A stretch of DNA of 64,000 bases, taken from NCBI RefSeq assembly GCF_041146795.1, contig NC_135170.1, positions 29,375,533-29,439,532 of the forward strand, written 5' to 3'. The stretch is from Maylandia zebra (lineage: Eukaryota; Chordata; Actinopteri; Cichliformes; Cichlidae). The notes beneath the pieces are model-generated. The model saw only the letters and a list, made by a program, of their open reading frames with translations. It had not been told where the DNA came from and did not search any database. This document shows, piece after piece, positions 27,601 to 39,572 of the stretch (positions are counted from its first letter, which is position 1; each line of letters starts with the position of its first letter). Both the position numbers and the translations under genes were made by a program.

Positions 27601-30198
27601 ATCCTCACTCACAATTTTTGAAAATAAATATAAAATAAGACAGTGCAATTTAGACAGTACAAGACAGTAAAAGAGATTGAATAACTATCCTGCAGCTAGC
27701 TTAGCCTCTGTTACTGCACTCAGCGCTTAGGAAATCCAAACCCACAAGCATTTACACTCCACATCGAAAATGAGAGGACACATATCTGTGGCCAACACTG
27801 GTTACCAGCAAGACAGCCAATTGAATTTGAAAGTATCCATATTGAAGCTTTGCCCAGCGCAAACACCAAATAAGACAGCAAGGAAGGCCATCCAGTAAAA
27901 GTCAAAGTAATGGATTTTACTGTAACAAAATTTTGTCCCTACACACATCCTGGTCTCCATTTTTTAAAGTACGCCCAAAGTTTTAGGATCAACTTTCAAT
28001 CTTTCTGATGCTTTATTTTCCTTGTACTAGAGCAGGAATGTCAAACTGATTTCACATCGTGGGTCACATATAGAAAATATTGATCTTAAGTGGGCCAGAC
28101 TACTGATACTCGCCTTTCAGTCACTGAAAATAAGTTTAACTAAACATTTATTTCCCGTGACATCTTAATATAAGAAGTGCAATCTCAACAGCACATCTCA
28201 GTTTTTCTGTCAGCACTACTCGTTGGGCTTTAAATTGTAAGAAATAAATGTGCAAAATGAGTTGCTTAGTTGCATTGTTCACATTTTCTAACAAAAGCAT
28301 GTTTTTTTTTTTTAGAAAATGTGAACAATGAACCCATTGTAAAAAAACAAAACAAAACAAACAACCCAGAAATTTAGTAGATGGTGAAAAAACAGTTACT
28401 TTTCCTGTAAGTTCATTGTTTATCTATTACATAATTACTGGTGTAGTATGAATAGCCATAGGGGAAGTCTCTAACAGGAGGAAAAGCTGTACAGCTTGTG
28501 AATATACTAGTAAACAATCATCAATCAATCAGTCATCATAAAGACACTCATAAATGTCCTCTGACAATTTCTCTGAACGTTAGCACACCAAATCCTACAC
28601 GCAAAATCAGAAATATATATAAAAATACTGATATTTGAATGTGATATGCAGATAAACATGCAGAAAACATATGAAGTTTTAAACTTAACCCTTTAAAAGA
28701 AACGAAACAGGTCACTATGATTATTAATAAGAGGTTACATTTTGAGGTTGTCAACAGGTGAATTAAAAGAAATGCCACACTAGCCAAAGACATCTTAATA
28801 GTAGTTATTACCGTAGCCATTCTCTCCGTATGCCAGGAAGGGTGGGACGATAATGAGGCGTCTTTCCCCAATACACATGCCCAGAAGACCCTCGTCCATG
28901 CCTTTAATGAGGTCACCCTGGCCCAGGTAGGTGTCATAGGTGGCATTCCTCGAGTAACTAAATAAAGAGTTGACAGTTCAAAGTTCCTGATAATCAAAGA
29001 AACAAACAAAGAGATGCTTTTCAGCTTCTAATGAAACTTTTGCCCTCTCACCTGGAGTCAAAGAGTTCACCAGAGAGCAGAGTGCCGTTGTAGTGGTAAC
29101 GGACAAAATCTGATGCTGCAGTTGTTCGCCTGCAGCTCGCAGGTTTGTCGAGAGTGCGGATCTCAACCTTGTCCTTTTCGTTCCAGATATCCAGCAGAAG
29201 GACATCGTAAACCAGCACAGCATCAGGAGGGATTATACCACCTGAACAGAGATAGAGATCAGAGTGTCACAAGTCAGCCCACATAATGCCACCAGTAAAG
29301 TGCCGTCACTGCTGTGCTCCTCTGCACCTGTTCCTATGCTTCCATAGGCCAGATGTGGAGGGACTGTGACCCTCCTGCGCTCGTTGACACACATGCCCAG
29401 CAGACCCCGGTCCATCCCTGCGATGAGTCTGCCCAGGCCGACCTGGCTGATGAAAGCTTTGCCTCGATCATAGCTGCAGAGGCGGTGATGGAGATGAGAG
29501 TGAAAAACAGCGTGAACAAAATAAAAATGGGTTGTGATTTTTTTAATTAATTAATTTTATTTTATTTTTCAAGGGAATGGAATGCAAGGGAGGTATGCCA
29601 TCTACTAACTGCCCGAAACTAACCCGTGTAGATACTAAATCACGGCAAATAATTGCTGTGATTTTCTCAGCTTCACCTCTGCTGAAGCTGAGATGCTACT
29701 GACACGTTTGCAGTCATCACTGCTGCAGTAAACATATGTGAAGAAAAATCCATTAAAAGAACAAATAAAATGCGTGTTAGCTTTCTTTACTTCTGTGCTT
29801 ACTGTAATAACTTTTTTACTGTGTAAGCATTGCCCTTACTGCACAGTGAACCATTTTTAATCACACAGTAACCATAATTTCATTGAAAGCTAACGTTACA
29901 AGCAGTTCGTGGGAACTGTAGTCCTTTTCTATACTAACAATTAGCGCTAGTTAGCTCATTCTGAAGCTAAACTAACTGACATTTCGCTGTAACTTCACCT
30001 GGAGTCAAACTTTTTCCCGTCTTCAAAGAAGGTACCGTTGAAATGATAACGAACAAAATCTTCTATTTCCACTTCTCGAGGACAAACTTTCGGAATGTCA
30101 TAACGATCCACGACAACGTCGAGTAACGGACCGGGGCTACAGTTCACAGTCAATAAGTGCGACAGAAGTAAAAGCTGAAAACATGCCAATAAATCCAT
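24674..30198 (-). CDS. fkbp10: FKBP65, ER peptidyl-prolyl isomerase with four FKBP domains and two EF-hands
   Basis: A collagen and elastin chaperone of the ER lumen that supports procollagen folding and telopeptide lysyl hydroxylation. Ten coding exons (5' to 3' on the minus strand) are 30198-29999, 29473-29328, 29241-29052, 28957-28812, 27454-27265, 27153-27008, 25775-25586, 25373-25231, 25143-24980 and 24859-24674. They total 566 residues in an intact frame (human about 582). The signal peptide is [20 protein letters not shown]. Four FKBP domains follow, each with [10 protein letters not shown]-like and [15 protein letters not shown]-like motifs. Two EF loops are seen, [12 protein letters not shown] and [12 protein letters not shown]. 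The end RDEL is a KDEL-type retrieval signal. Domain 4 is the least conserved ([14 protein letters not shown]). Each FKBP domain is built from a 190/146-nt exon pair. Two fish paralogues exist; which one is not resolved. Confidence 0.96.
25569..25584 (+). promoter_or_regulatory. CTCF-like motif overlapping an fkbp10 splice donor
   Basis: CAGCAGAGGGCGCTCA on the plus strand fits the CTCF core (CAGCAGGGGGCGCT) with one change. It abuts the donor of fkbp10 exon 7, which ends at 25586. The match may be chance. Confidence 0.35.
25849..26952 (-). mobile_element. Tol2-like (hAT) element relic in fkbp10 intron 6
   Basis: The right end, TACTTCCCACCTCTG at 26938-26952, is the inverse of CAGAGGTGGGAAGTA. 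It is preceded by many AAGTAC/GTACTT motifs, the signature of Tol2-type hAT ends. The left side near 25850-25960 has matching AGTACT...ACTCAAGTAAA motifs, but its outer terminus has decayed. ATGCG occurs on both sides (25841 and 26953), a possible remnant of the 8-bp target duplication. No transposase is seen. Confidence 0.5.
28021..28350 (+). mobile_element. hAT-type non-autonomous repeat with internal hairpin
   Basis: It starts AGAGCAGGAATGTCAAACTGATTTCAC and contains GTGGGTCACAT and AAGTGGGCCAGAC. This wording is typical of a frequent fish repeat related to hAT elements. It includes a perfect hairpin: CATTGTTCACATTTTCTA (28273-28290) against its reverse complement at 28313-28330. It lies in an fkbp10 intron (27455-28811). 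The element limits are approximate. Confidence 0.5.
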
Positions 30199-32247
30199 TT
30201 GAAAAGCTGCTCAGTAGAGTGAGAGCCCGTCTGCCCGCCGGTGATGTGGTTCAAGATGTGGAACCGATACAGCAGCAAAAAGTTGACGCTGGTCTGGCCG
30301 TGAAGCTCGTTTAAATGACATAGATGACTTCCGGTAAGGGATTTCAAAATAATAGTCCTCCAAACAGAGAAAAAAAAAGACACTTTAATATTCAATATAA
30401 AAGTTGATAATGCTTATTTCAACTTTTTTCCCCCTGTAAGTCTAACTTACTTTGTGTGACATAAATAATAATAATTATGATAATAATAATATTATTGTAC
30501 ATAAACTATACAGATTTGAAATATTTAGCATGTAAAGTACAAATATACTTGATTTTATCTGAATGCAGCCTTCCTATATACTTCTTACACTCATGTCTGG
30601 TTATCATCTTCGGGTATCAATAGGGAAGTATGGATAAATAACCACATCTGCTTTGAGAGATAAGTGTTAGCCAGGAAAAGGGACACTTCCGCTTAAAGTG
30701 GGACCCTAGGTCACCCTATTTGTCATTAACATTACAGATGTATAATGTGAACGGTAGAACATTATGAAAGTGTGTGAAAACTGAAAAAATAAGATTGTTT
30801 GCCAAGTGTAGAAACTTCCAGATATGCGGTCTGGCTGTTAAGTGGCACCGTGTGTTCCAACCCTGAATGCAGCACAGCGCACGATCTGAGACACATACAT
30901 AATTTATTTCTCATTAATAATACTTTATATTTTTTAATGTGGATGGAAAACTAAACACACTTCCGGCCTTATCCCATCTCCTTCAGGCTTGCTTGTCGTA
31001 TCTTTCTGGTCCTGTACTCCAGAGAGGAGCAGGAGGGGGAGTGGCCCCGGGGCCCCCACCCCCTTTCTAATGGAATCTTGCAAACGTGTAATGCCTGTCC
31101 CAAAAGGCCCGGCTCTATGATTTCAGCTCACAAATGAAACGAGCCTGAATTTGTAATCCCGTATCATCTGGTGGCACATTTCAGGGAGGCAGGCTCATGC
31201 AAGGAGTCTTCTACGGTTTAAATAGTTATTGCATCCTAATAACCATCTCATCCAGACACCCCGAAGGGCTTCTAATGGTAACTGCAAAGATTTTGAAATA
31301 TTGCAGACACGGAGTTCAAATATGCCCACAAGTCATGTGTCAACTATGCGCATGGATTTTTAACCTCACTAGTCTCAGCTTGTCCATTTGCTCGAAATGT
31401 CAGCAGAAATCAAGAATCTTCAACTCATAAGACACTTCGTATGAACATTGATAAATATTCATGTAAATTAAAAAAAAAAACGATTAAAGTAATATTACAT
31501 CTGGTTTGTTTGCATCTTCTGCGTTTTATGTGGAAAACATTGACCCTTTTCTTCCCAACTCATTCTGTGACGTCTGTGTCAAGCCCCCCAGAATTAACAA
31601 GAAATATACCGGAAGTACTGAGCTCTATTTTCAAGGTAATTGCCAAGATTGCATTTTACCGACTGCCAAGCTGCATTTAAAACCTTATATTTTTTAAAAC
31701 CGTTATATTTTGGAATTTTAAATAAACGAAAAATACTCCAACTTGTAGCGAACCGGATGTTTCTTAATGATATTTATAACAATTAATATTAATTTCACAA
31801 CCACACTTTTAAACTAAGAAAAGCAGGTTAATCCAGACATTCTAAAAATGCAGCCTTCCAGTAGCTTTTACGCACAAAAACATTAATTGTCATGTTGTTT
31901 AAATTGTTTAATTTTTTTAAAAATGAGACTAACTATAAAAATAATATGCACACACGTACTGTGTTCTATATTATTTATCTTAAACGAATATGTATGACCG
32001 ATGCCATCTTTTAGAAGTAAATACTGTACAGAATGAGCAGAAGACAAGAGATCAATATTTATTTATTTATTTTGATGAACGCTCATTAAAGCTTTTATTC
32101 TGAAAATCTTGACTAGATGTTCGCGTTTTCGTCCCGTGTTTTTTACAGGTATCACAGACATGAACGATCCCTGTTAAAGTAAAGAAGGAGGTCTCCTGAG
32201 CCATTCAAAGCACTGACAGACGGCTGAGGGAGCCTGTGAAGGTAAAG
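30199..32247. promoter_or_regulatory. Divergent intergenic region between fkbp10 and p3h4
   Basis: Both genes point outward from this 2-kb segment, so it must hold both promoters. A GC-rich stretch at 31010-31070 (GGGGGAGTGGCCCCGGGGCC) and the proximal 5' flanks stand out from an AT-rich background. No TATA box or exon was identified with confidence. Confidence 0.5.
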
Positions 32248-35200
32248 ATGCTCACGAGAAGCTTGTTCCTGGCCTTCTTCTTCGTTATTTTTGCGCCGGT
32301 GGACGCTCAGTATGAGAAGTACAGCTTTAAAAGTTTCCCTCAGAAGGACATCATGCCGCTGGAATCCGCGTACAACTACGCGATGGAGCAATACGGAGCG
32401 CAAAACTGGGCAGAAACTATCAAGTTCCTGGAGCTGAGCCTGCGGCTCCACCGGCTCCTCCGGGACAGCGAGGCTTTCTGCTGCAGCAACTGCAGCTCCG
32501 TCAGCCGGGACAACGACACCCTGTTCGAGGATACCAGCCTCCGCGTCATGCGCCACATCCTGCTGAGAGCTGCTTGCCTTAAAAAGTGCAAGGCAGATTT
32601 TCCAGTGTTTAAGCTCACATATCCACGGAGAGATTTATTGGAAACTTTCGAGAAAAGGATACCTTATCGTTACATACAGTATGCATACTTCCAGGTGAGA
32701 CTAAGTGTGGAAGTGAGTTCACTGGGACTCTGGGAGTGTAATGCAAAGTTGGTGCAGTACTTAAGCACGGCATATCACAAGAATATCTTACGCGTAACGG
32801 GAGCATTCATTCAACAAAAGCGTCTGCAGTTGGCTTCTCTAGACAGGCTGGCTCGTTTTACTTACCGAGAGGAAATTTCTAGTGGGTTAGCTGTGGAGTG
32901 TAATTTCGCCACTACTTTGCTGTGCGCCCTCCTGCTGGCCAAGCAGCAGTTGAGCATGTGCCACGTCTCTTCCAGTGTTCCCCTAAAAACAATCCCCCTA
33001 TTCTTCTGTCAGAGTGATGGGGGGGTGGGGGTACTTAGTCGGCAAGATCTTTCGCGTAAAAAGTATGCTTGGTCATTAAATTGCCTCCACACTAACAACA
33101 TCCATGCTGTGGGGGAAATTAATTGAACGTACATCATCAGAAACCCTTTAACTCTGAATCCTAAAAGCAGAATATCTGCTGTGCCCCCCTCTTTCACTCA
33201 GAGATTATTCTGCATATTTATTTATTGTTGATTAACCCTCCCCCAAAATGATACCTTTTATTATACTTCAAACTAACAGGGTATACCGACCCACTTCCAC
33301 GAACATCTGTCCAGATCTTTTACCTGACTCTGGTGTGTGATATCTGATATTATCACTTAGTTTCCAACCACTGCATCTATCAGCTGTTTACTGACTTCTC
33401 AAGAAATGATGTGCTCTGACATGTCCTCTTTTAAAAACGTTTACCTTAAAAGTAAAAAAAAAAGTATCTTCCTGTAACTCCAGTGCCATGTGTTACATTC
33501 TCCCTCAGCTTAACAACCTGGAGAAGGCAGTGGCTGCAACTCACACTTTCCTGAAGAAGAACCCAGATGATGTCCTCTTAACAAAGAACATGAACTACTA
33601 CAAGACACTGTTTGACGTGGAGGAATATCTCATTGATCACGAGGAGCAGCCATATGAAGTTTGTACCCTAAGCACTGTCGTATTGCACCAATGAGAGGTC
33701 TGATGTTTGAGTTCTATGGTTTTTTTTTTGTTTTTTTTTTTAAAATGAATCTCTTTACTACACAGAGTGTTTTCTTGAAAAGTGTGACGCTCTACAACAA
33801 CGGAGACTTCAGCAACAGTGCTAGAAACATGGAGCAGGCCATCACACAGTACTTTGAAGTATACAACCTCTGTTTAGCTGGCTGTGACAGCTCATATGAG
33901 ATTGTGGAGTTCAAAGATTTCTATCCCAGCATGGCGGGTAAGAGGAGAGTCATTCAGGAGCAGTCTAAATTCAGATTATTTGAGGCAAAATAACATTTTC
34001 TCCTTCTTGCTTCCATCAGATCTCTATATAAATGCTCTGAAATGTAAATTTAAATGCGAGGAGAACCTGACACCCAGCGTTGGAGGCTTCTTTGTGGAGA
34101 AGTTTGTAGCTACTATGTATCACTACCTCCAGTTTTCTTATTATAAATGTAAGAACTATTACCAAGACTTTGGCTTTGTTTTGCAGAGATCTGTGTAATA
34201 TAATGGGTTTTTTAAAACATGTATTACTTTGTTTCCAGTAAATGATGTAAAGAACGCTGCTCCGTGTGCAGCAAGTTACATGCTGTTCGACCCCAAAGAC
34301 CAGGTGATGCAACAAAATGTGGCGTATTATCGCTTCTACCGGGAGCAGTGGGGCCTCAACGATAATGATTTTGAACCTCGGCCTGTGAGTAAAACAAAAA
34401 CTGTACCAGTCTTCATTCATCGGCTCTTCCAGGACTTGAGCGGTTTAGCTGCAGCTCATGCAGACTGGATTGTTTGGAAGCAGCAGGCGGTGCATATTGC
34501 AAAGCAGGAAAATGGTAGCATGAAGCGGTCACGGCGTGAACATTAACACAATTTCAGGGTGGTAATTAGAAACTTGTATAGTTGTGTACGGCAGATATGT
34601 TTTCCTGTCTTTTCTGCAGGGTGTAAAATTGGCAGCAGCTGCAGTGCAGTTTATGGGCTAGACCCATCTGAAGCTGGTCTAGCCTGTAAAGTTCTTTGCA
34701 TCCTGGTTTTAAATACATGTAGTGCTGCTGTAAACACATGAAGGCTTCTAAACTTAGAGGAAAAAAGCCAGTAAACAAAAAACCAGCTAGCCAAATTTGT
34801 CATTCAGCTCTGTGTTGTAAAACTGTTTGTTTGTTCCCACTGGTTGCTTGAGCTTACACAAAAGCTGATGTCCCTTTAACTTTTCCAGGAGGCACTGAGG
34901 TACTTTAACCAGACGACCAAACAGAAAGAAATGCTGGAGTTTGCTCTGAGCTACCTGCAAACAGACGATGAGGTATGTTTCTACACTTGGCTCAAAGGCT
35001 GATGTTGACTAATGGCGCACTGTTTTTAGACAGCATGAGGGCTTGAGCTTAAGCGTCAACGGAAATTACATTAATTCCTTTAAAGAAAGAAAAAAAAATT
35101 ATCTGAAGGACTAATCTTTATACAATATGGCATTTAATTAGCAGCATTAAACAAACCGAACTGTGGCACCAATTTAGCAGAGGACAAGCTATAACAAAAT

Positions 35201-37360
35201 CTTTTGCCAATGAGTTTATGTTACTTATTGCTGGTTTCAAACCTTATCTAATACAAAATGATGATCATTTTGATAGATAGACTGCAGTCTGAAATATTAT
35301 AAGAGAGAGACATGGTGCAAAAATAATTCTCACTGAAAATGCCGAACAAGGACCAAGTCAATCAACAGCTCCAACAGGAAATGTCTCAATCAAGCACACA
35401 CACAGTGGAGGTTCACAATAGTTTCAGCACATTCCTCTACATTAGAATTGTAAAGACTTGGATGAATATACGCTACCAAATGTTGTTCATACATAGTAAT
35501 ATAGCTTATAGAGGGGGAAAGCCTTTAAAACCTATTTTAGGCAAAGACTGGGAAAAGATTTATTTATTTCCTCAGTAACTTCAGTTTGCCGGTCAGATCC
35601 AACACTCTCTCATGACTTTTGGTTTCAAGAAGCCAAGATGGCTAGAAGCCCAAACATCAGTGCGACGCTTCAAAACCACACTTTACAAACCAATGGGTGA
35701 CGTCACAGTGGCTATGCCAATCTTTTTATATGCTGCTACAGTGGCAATGCACTTAATTTACAAGTTAGGGATAGTCCAGTTTGAGACTCTAAATATGTAT
35801 TGTTTTAAATGTCCATTAGGAAAACACTGAACGCTTACAGTCTGACTTCTATACCAATTTGACATTTTCTTACAAAAACAGTAACTATAAATGTTCATCT
35901 AAACTACAAAGAAATCCTTTGTTATAATCCAGCTACTGGTATACAGCTACGATGATCATATCTGACTAAGCTTGCAGAGATAATTATCTCTGAGATGTTT
36001 TTTTTTTCTTTTAACAACAAAAACAAAATTCCACCGGTCCCCTTTGTGCTGGAACAGTGGCTGAGGTATCAGACGCAGATGCCTGAAAACCTCAGCAGAT
36101 AAAATCCAAACTCTCTGCAGGACTACAGAGGATAAAAATAAGTCTTTGACTTGGAGGATCCAGCTGGGGTTTACTGTTATTGTTTTTCAAAATGCAAACT
36201 TCATATCTTCTTTAGGAGTGTAGACCTTTACTTTGGGGGAATTAACCAACAAACTAAATGTAGAGAACACAAAGGAAAATAAATCAGAGGATGAAAGGGA
36301 GAAACAGGGGTGAAGGCTGCGGAAGAAGGGGTGGAGGGGGTTGTCTTCCGGCAGCAGTGTGTGGTATGTGGCTTGGAGGTGTTGGCCACTGAGACTGTGC
36401 CACATCCATTTAACTCAGGCCGGCTCCTCCCAGCTTCACACTGCCTGGACCTGAGAAGGGGAAAGGAGGACTGTGAAAGTTCAGGCTGAATTACAGGGTG
36501 CAAAAGTTGACAGATTTACAGACATAAGAAGAAGAATGTGTCAGTGAATCTCTGAATAGTACTGTAAGTAAGGCTACGTCCACACTAGCCCAGATAGATT
36601 TGAAAATGGCCTTTTCATCTGAAAACACTCCGCGTCCACACTAGTGTTTTCAGTCGTTTTCACAGAGTTGTGCATCCACATTGAAAGGGCCGAAAACGCT
36701 TAAGTTCCATTACTGCACATGCGTGAAACACAAGAAGATTCAGCCTGCCTCATTTCTGTCTGCCGTTTATTTACTTTCCAGCTCATTGAAACGTTGCAGC
36801 AAAATGTCGAGGAAAAGCACCAAGTTTTTTGCAAAAGCGAGTGAGAATTAAAGAATTTGAAGAAAAGCTATCTGAAGCATGTACAAACTGATATTAATCT
36901 TTAATAGGGCTGTCAAAATTGAGAGCAAACAAAACAACTCCGCTACCTTAGTTTAATTGGTCACATGACTGTATCACATGACTAAAATGCGTCATCGTTT
37001 TCGAAAGTCTCCGTTTTCGCTGTCCGCACTGTGACGCTAAAGCACCGTCTTCAAATGTATTCGTTTTCGAGAGCGTTTTCCTTCGGGGAAAGTGTGGACG
37101 GGAGGCCAAAACGGAGAGAAAACAATGCGTTTTCAAACGCAACAGTGTGAATGTAGCCTCATTAAAGAGTTTTCTGTTAATTTGTTTTGTTTTTCTCTTT
37201 TACATTTTAGGAAGTTGTAAGTCCAGAAGAAATGACCACCTCTCGCTCAAACCATCCTGACACTGAGTTTGAGGGTATGGGGGATTATGAGGAGTCCCTC
37301 CTGGCTGATTGGTGGCAGGAACCCAAAACTAAGTGGGACACTGGAGAAGTCATAGACTGA
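32248..37360 (+). CDS. p3h4: P3H4 / SC65 (LEPREL4), ER collagen-modification scaffold
   Basis: A member of the prolyl-3-hydroxylase/CRTAP family without a catalytic domain. It works in the ER with P3H3, lysyl hydroxylase and cyclophilin B on collagen lysine modification. Seven exons are 32248-32694, 33509-33658, 33766-33937, 34020-34148, 34239-34384, 34889-34972 and 37211-37360, totalling 425 residues in an intact frame (human 437). Start ATG 32248 gives the signal peptide [20 protein letters not shown] before [11 protein letters not shown], the conserved mature start. TPR-like helices and the paired-cysteine motifs CCSNC, CLKKC and CLAGC are present. The conserved block is [22 protein letters not shown], seen across exon 4. 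The acidic tail ends [15 protein letters not shown], close to the human tail. The exon 2 donor is GTTTGT, a weak site. Confidence 0.95.
35600..35770 (+). repeat. Dispersed teleost repeat containing a full CRE palindrome
   Basis: CATGACTTTTGGTTTCAAGAAGCCAAGATGG and CCAATGGGTGACGTCACAGTGGCTA followed by TTTTTATAT are wording I recognise from a very common fish repeat. TGACGTCA lies at 35698-35705. It lies in p3h4 intron 6. The repeat class is not known to me. Confidence 0.5.
36571..37160. mobile_element. MITE (non-autonomous DNA transposon) in p3h4 intron 6
   Basis: The left end AGGCTACGTCCACACTAG pairs with the right end, whose inverse is GAGGCTACATTCACACTG. The inside is rich in repeated AAAACG/CGTTTTC motifs in opposite orientations (CGTTTTCGAAAGTC, CGTTTTCGAGAGCG, AAACGGAGAGAAAAC). 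It is about 590 bp and has no coding capacity. It ends about 50 bases before the acceptor of the last p3h4 exon. I could not fix a target-site duplication, so the superfamily is open. Confidence 0.65.
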
Positions 37361-38673
37361 CATCTGTCTTTATCTTCGAGCAGAACATTTTCACATCCAA
37401 CTCTGTCCCACCTCCCATGAAAACATGCCCAAAAAATGATGAACCATCTACAGACAAACATCTAGATTCCTATCAGTATTATGCAAAAAAACCAAAAACA
37501 CAGAGCCCCCCTGGTGATTGATTGTGGGGATTTCTTTTTTTCTGTTTTTTTGACAAGATTAAAATTCACAGCCTTGTTAGTGCATGCACAGCCATGAGTA
37601 AATGACGTTTGTGAGGTGAGAACAAATCTTAAATATGCACGGTAACAAAATAGAAAGCTACTTTTGTTATCAGGGAAAAATCATGAATATATTTGGATTT
37701 TTTCACTTTGTTATGTGAGCTTTTTCTCTCCCCCTAATCTCCCAGAGTGAGAAGCACCCTGTGTGTTTAGGGCCCTCTTACTGCAGGATATCAAATTTCA
37801 TCCAAGTTACATTAACTCAACCCATGCTTCTTGTCATGGTTTATCTTACCGGGGGGCTCTGTTTTAATTTTAACTTAGTTGGTTATTAAATGGACACAAT
37901 TACCCATCATGATGATCAGTATGAAAGACTAATCAATCATTGGTCTCAATGCTGATATTTGCCAATGACTTTTCTACAGTTTTTATTTACTGTTATTTAA
38001 TGAAAGCTGTGAGGTGTGATATAACAATGCTGACATGGGGCTTTTATGTTGTTATTTGTCATCCACCAATAAGATATTGGTAATAAGATGCTTTTAATTA
38101 AAATAATTTAATGTGTTCTTTTTGATTGGAATCATACATTTTTTAAAAATAACTACTTTAATAAGCTCAAATATACTTGCATTGTAAAAACTATTTTGAT
38201 TACATTACTACTCTAATCAATTTATTGTGGAACCAAGTTTGATTAATATGGTGAAGATGTTTGATAAATTAAATTTAAGGTTTAAAAATAATGTTTTTAT
38301 ATTGCAAATGTATTTGACGCTTGATTTAAAAAAAAAAAAAAAAAAAAGACAATGTAGAGGTCGACCTGGTCTCTTGAAAAAATGTAAGCATCCAGTTTAT
38401 ATTATAACATGGGATTTACCCTATAAAAAGGCAGTTAATCTTATTTAGCAAGGACCCAAACCACAAAAGCAAATGAAAAAAAATCTCATTGAAGATCTGT
38501 GGCGACTCTGGGGACAACAGCGGAGCATGAAAGCAAGATGTGTGGGGCATTTTTAGATGTACAACAGGAAGGCAAGTGTTTGGGATGTAGTTGCGCTCAT
38601 GAACCTGAGATAAATAATCACCATATAGCACAAAGCTCTTGCTGCATGGTTCACCCACTTTGCCCTCCATGTA
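37361..38673 (+). other. p3h4 3'UTR and flanking AT-rich DNA
   Basis: No exon was recognised. ATTAAA at about 37558 and several AATAA-like motifs are possible ends. A run of 22 A lies near 38327-38347. Confidence 0.4.
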
Positions 38674-39572
38674 GAGTAACGTGCAAAAGTCTCGAGCCAC
38701 CCCTCATTTATTCAGTTTGTGTTAGTAAAATGGGAAAGAGGAGCAATTTATTTAAACATGCAAAGGCAAAGAAATGGAGTGTAAAAACATATTTTCTATA
38801 CGATCATGGTTTTCTTCAGCACATCCTGAACTTTCTTATAATTTATTTAAGTAGTGTTCAGAAATAGTTCTCAAAGGACATTCAAAGCTCTTCTTTGGAG
38901 CTTTGAAACCGTTAAGCACCAGGCATGAGGAGCCTGGTGCATATCTGGTAGTTTCCTACTCTGTGTTTTTTCTATTTAGGTAGGCTTTTACTACATTGGC
39001 AGTGTGTTTGGGATCTCTGTTAAACAATTAAGCTCTTTCCAGATGGTATTAAATGATGGATCAAAGTCTGATGGCATTTTTCTTCCATTGTAATTCCATC
39101 AGTTTTGACAAGATCCCCAACACCACTGGCTGAAATGCAGCAATAAACCTTGACAAAGCCTCCACCGTGTTTTACAGATGACTCTATCTCTCTTGACCTC
39201 CTCTGTGCACATTGGTAATAATTTGAGGGAAAAACTTCAAATTTGAATTCATCACTCAGACCTGTTGTTACTGATTTTCAGTCCAGTTCTTGTGTAACCT
39301 GGCATACCTCAGTCTTTTCTGCCAGTTTCCCTTCCTTTATTTTGGCTTCTTGACAGTCACTGTTCCACTGAGATCATTTCTGATGAGGTGTCAGTTTTTT
39401 AAGCATATGACTTTTTTTTTTTTAAGGTATTGCCCAAAGCCAAAGTTTGAAATCCATCAGAAATCCTGGAAAACTGTTGCTCAAGAAAACTTCAACAAAA
39501 ATTAGGAGAAAGTCTGCCTCGTGCACAAAATATAAAGAAATGAGCGATTTCAGACTTCTGCACAGTAGTGTA
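38674..39572 (-). mobile_element. Degenerate Tc1/mariner element
   Basis: Its ends are AGTAACGTGCAAAAGTCTCG on the left and, inverted, ACTACTGTGCAGAAGTCTG on the right, matching Tc1-like termini that begin around ACTGTGCAAAAGTCT. On the minus strand the middle translates to SGVGDLVKTDGI, then HQTLIHHLIPSGKSL, then HCQCSKS. These resemble the catalytic-core region of Tc1 transposases but are interrupted by stops and frame changes. It lies between p3h4 and adam11. Confidence 0.75.
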
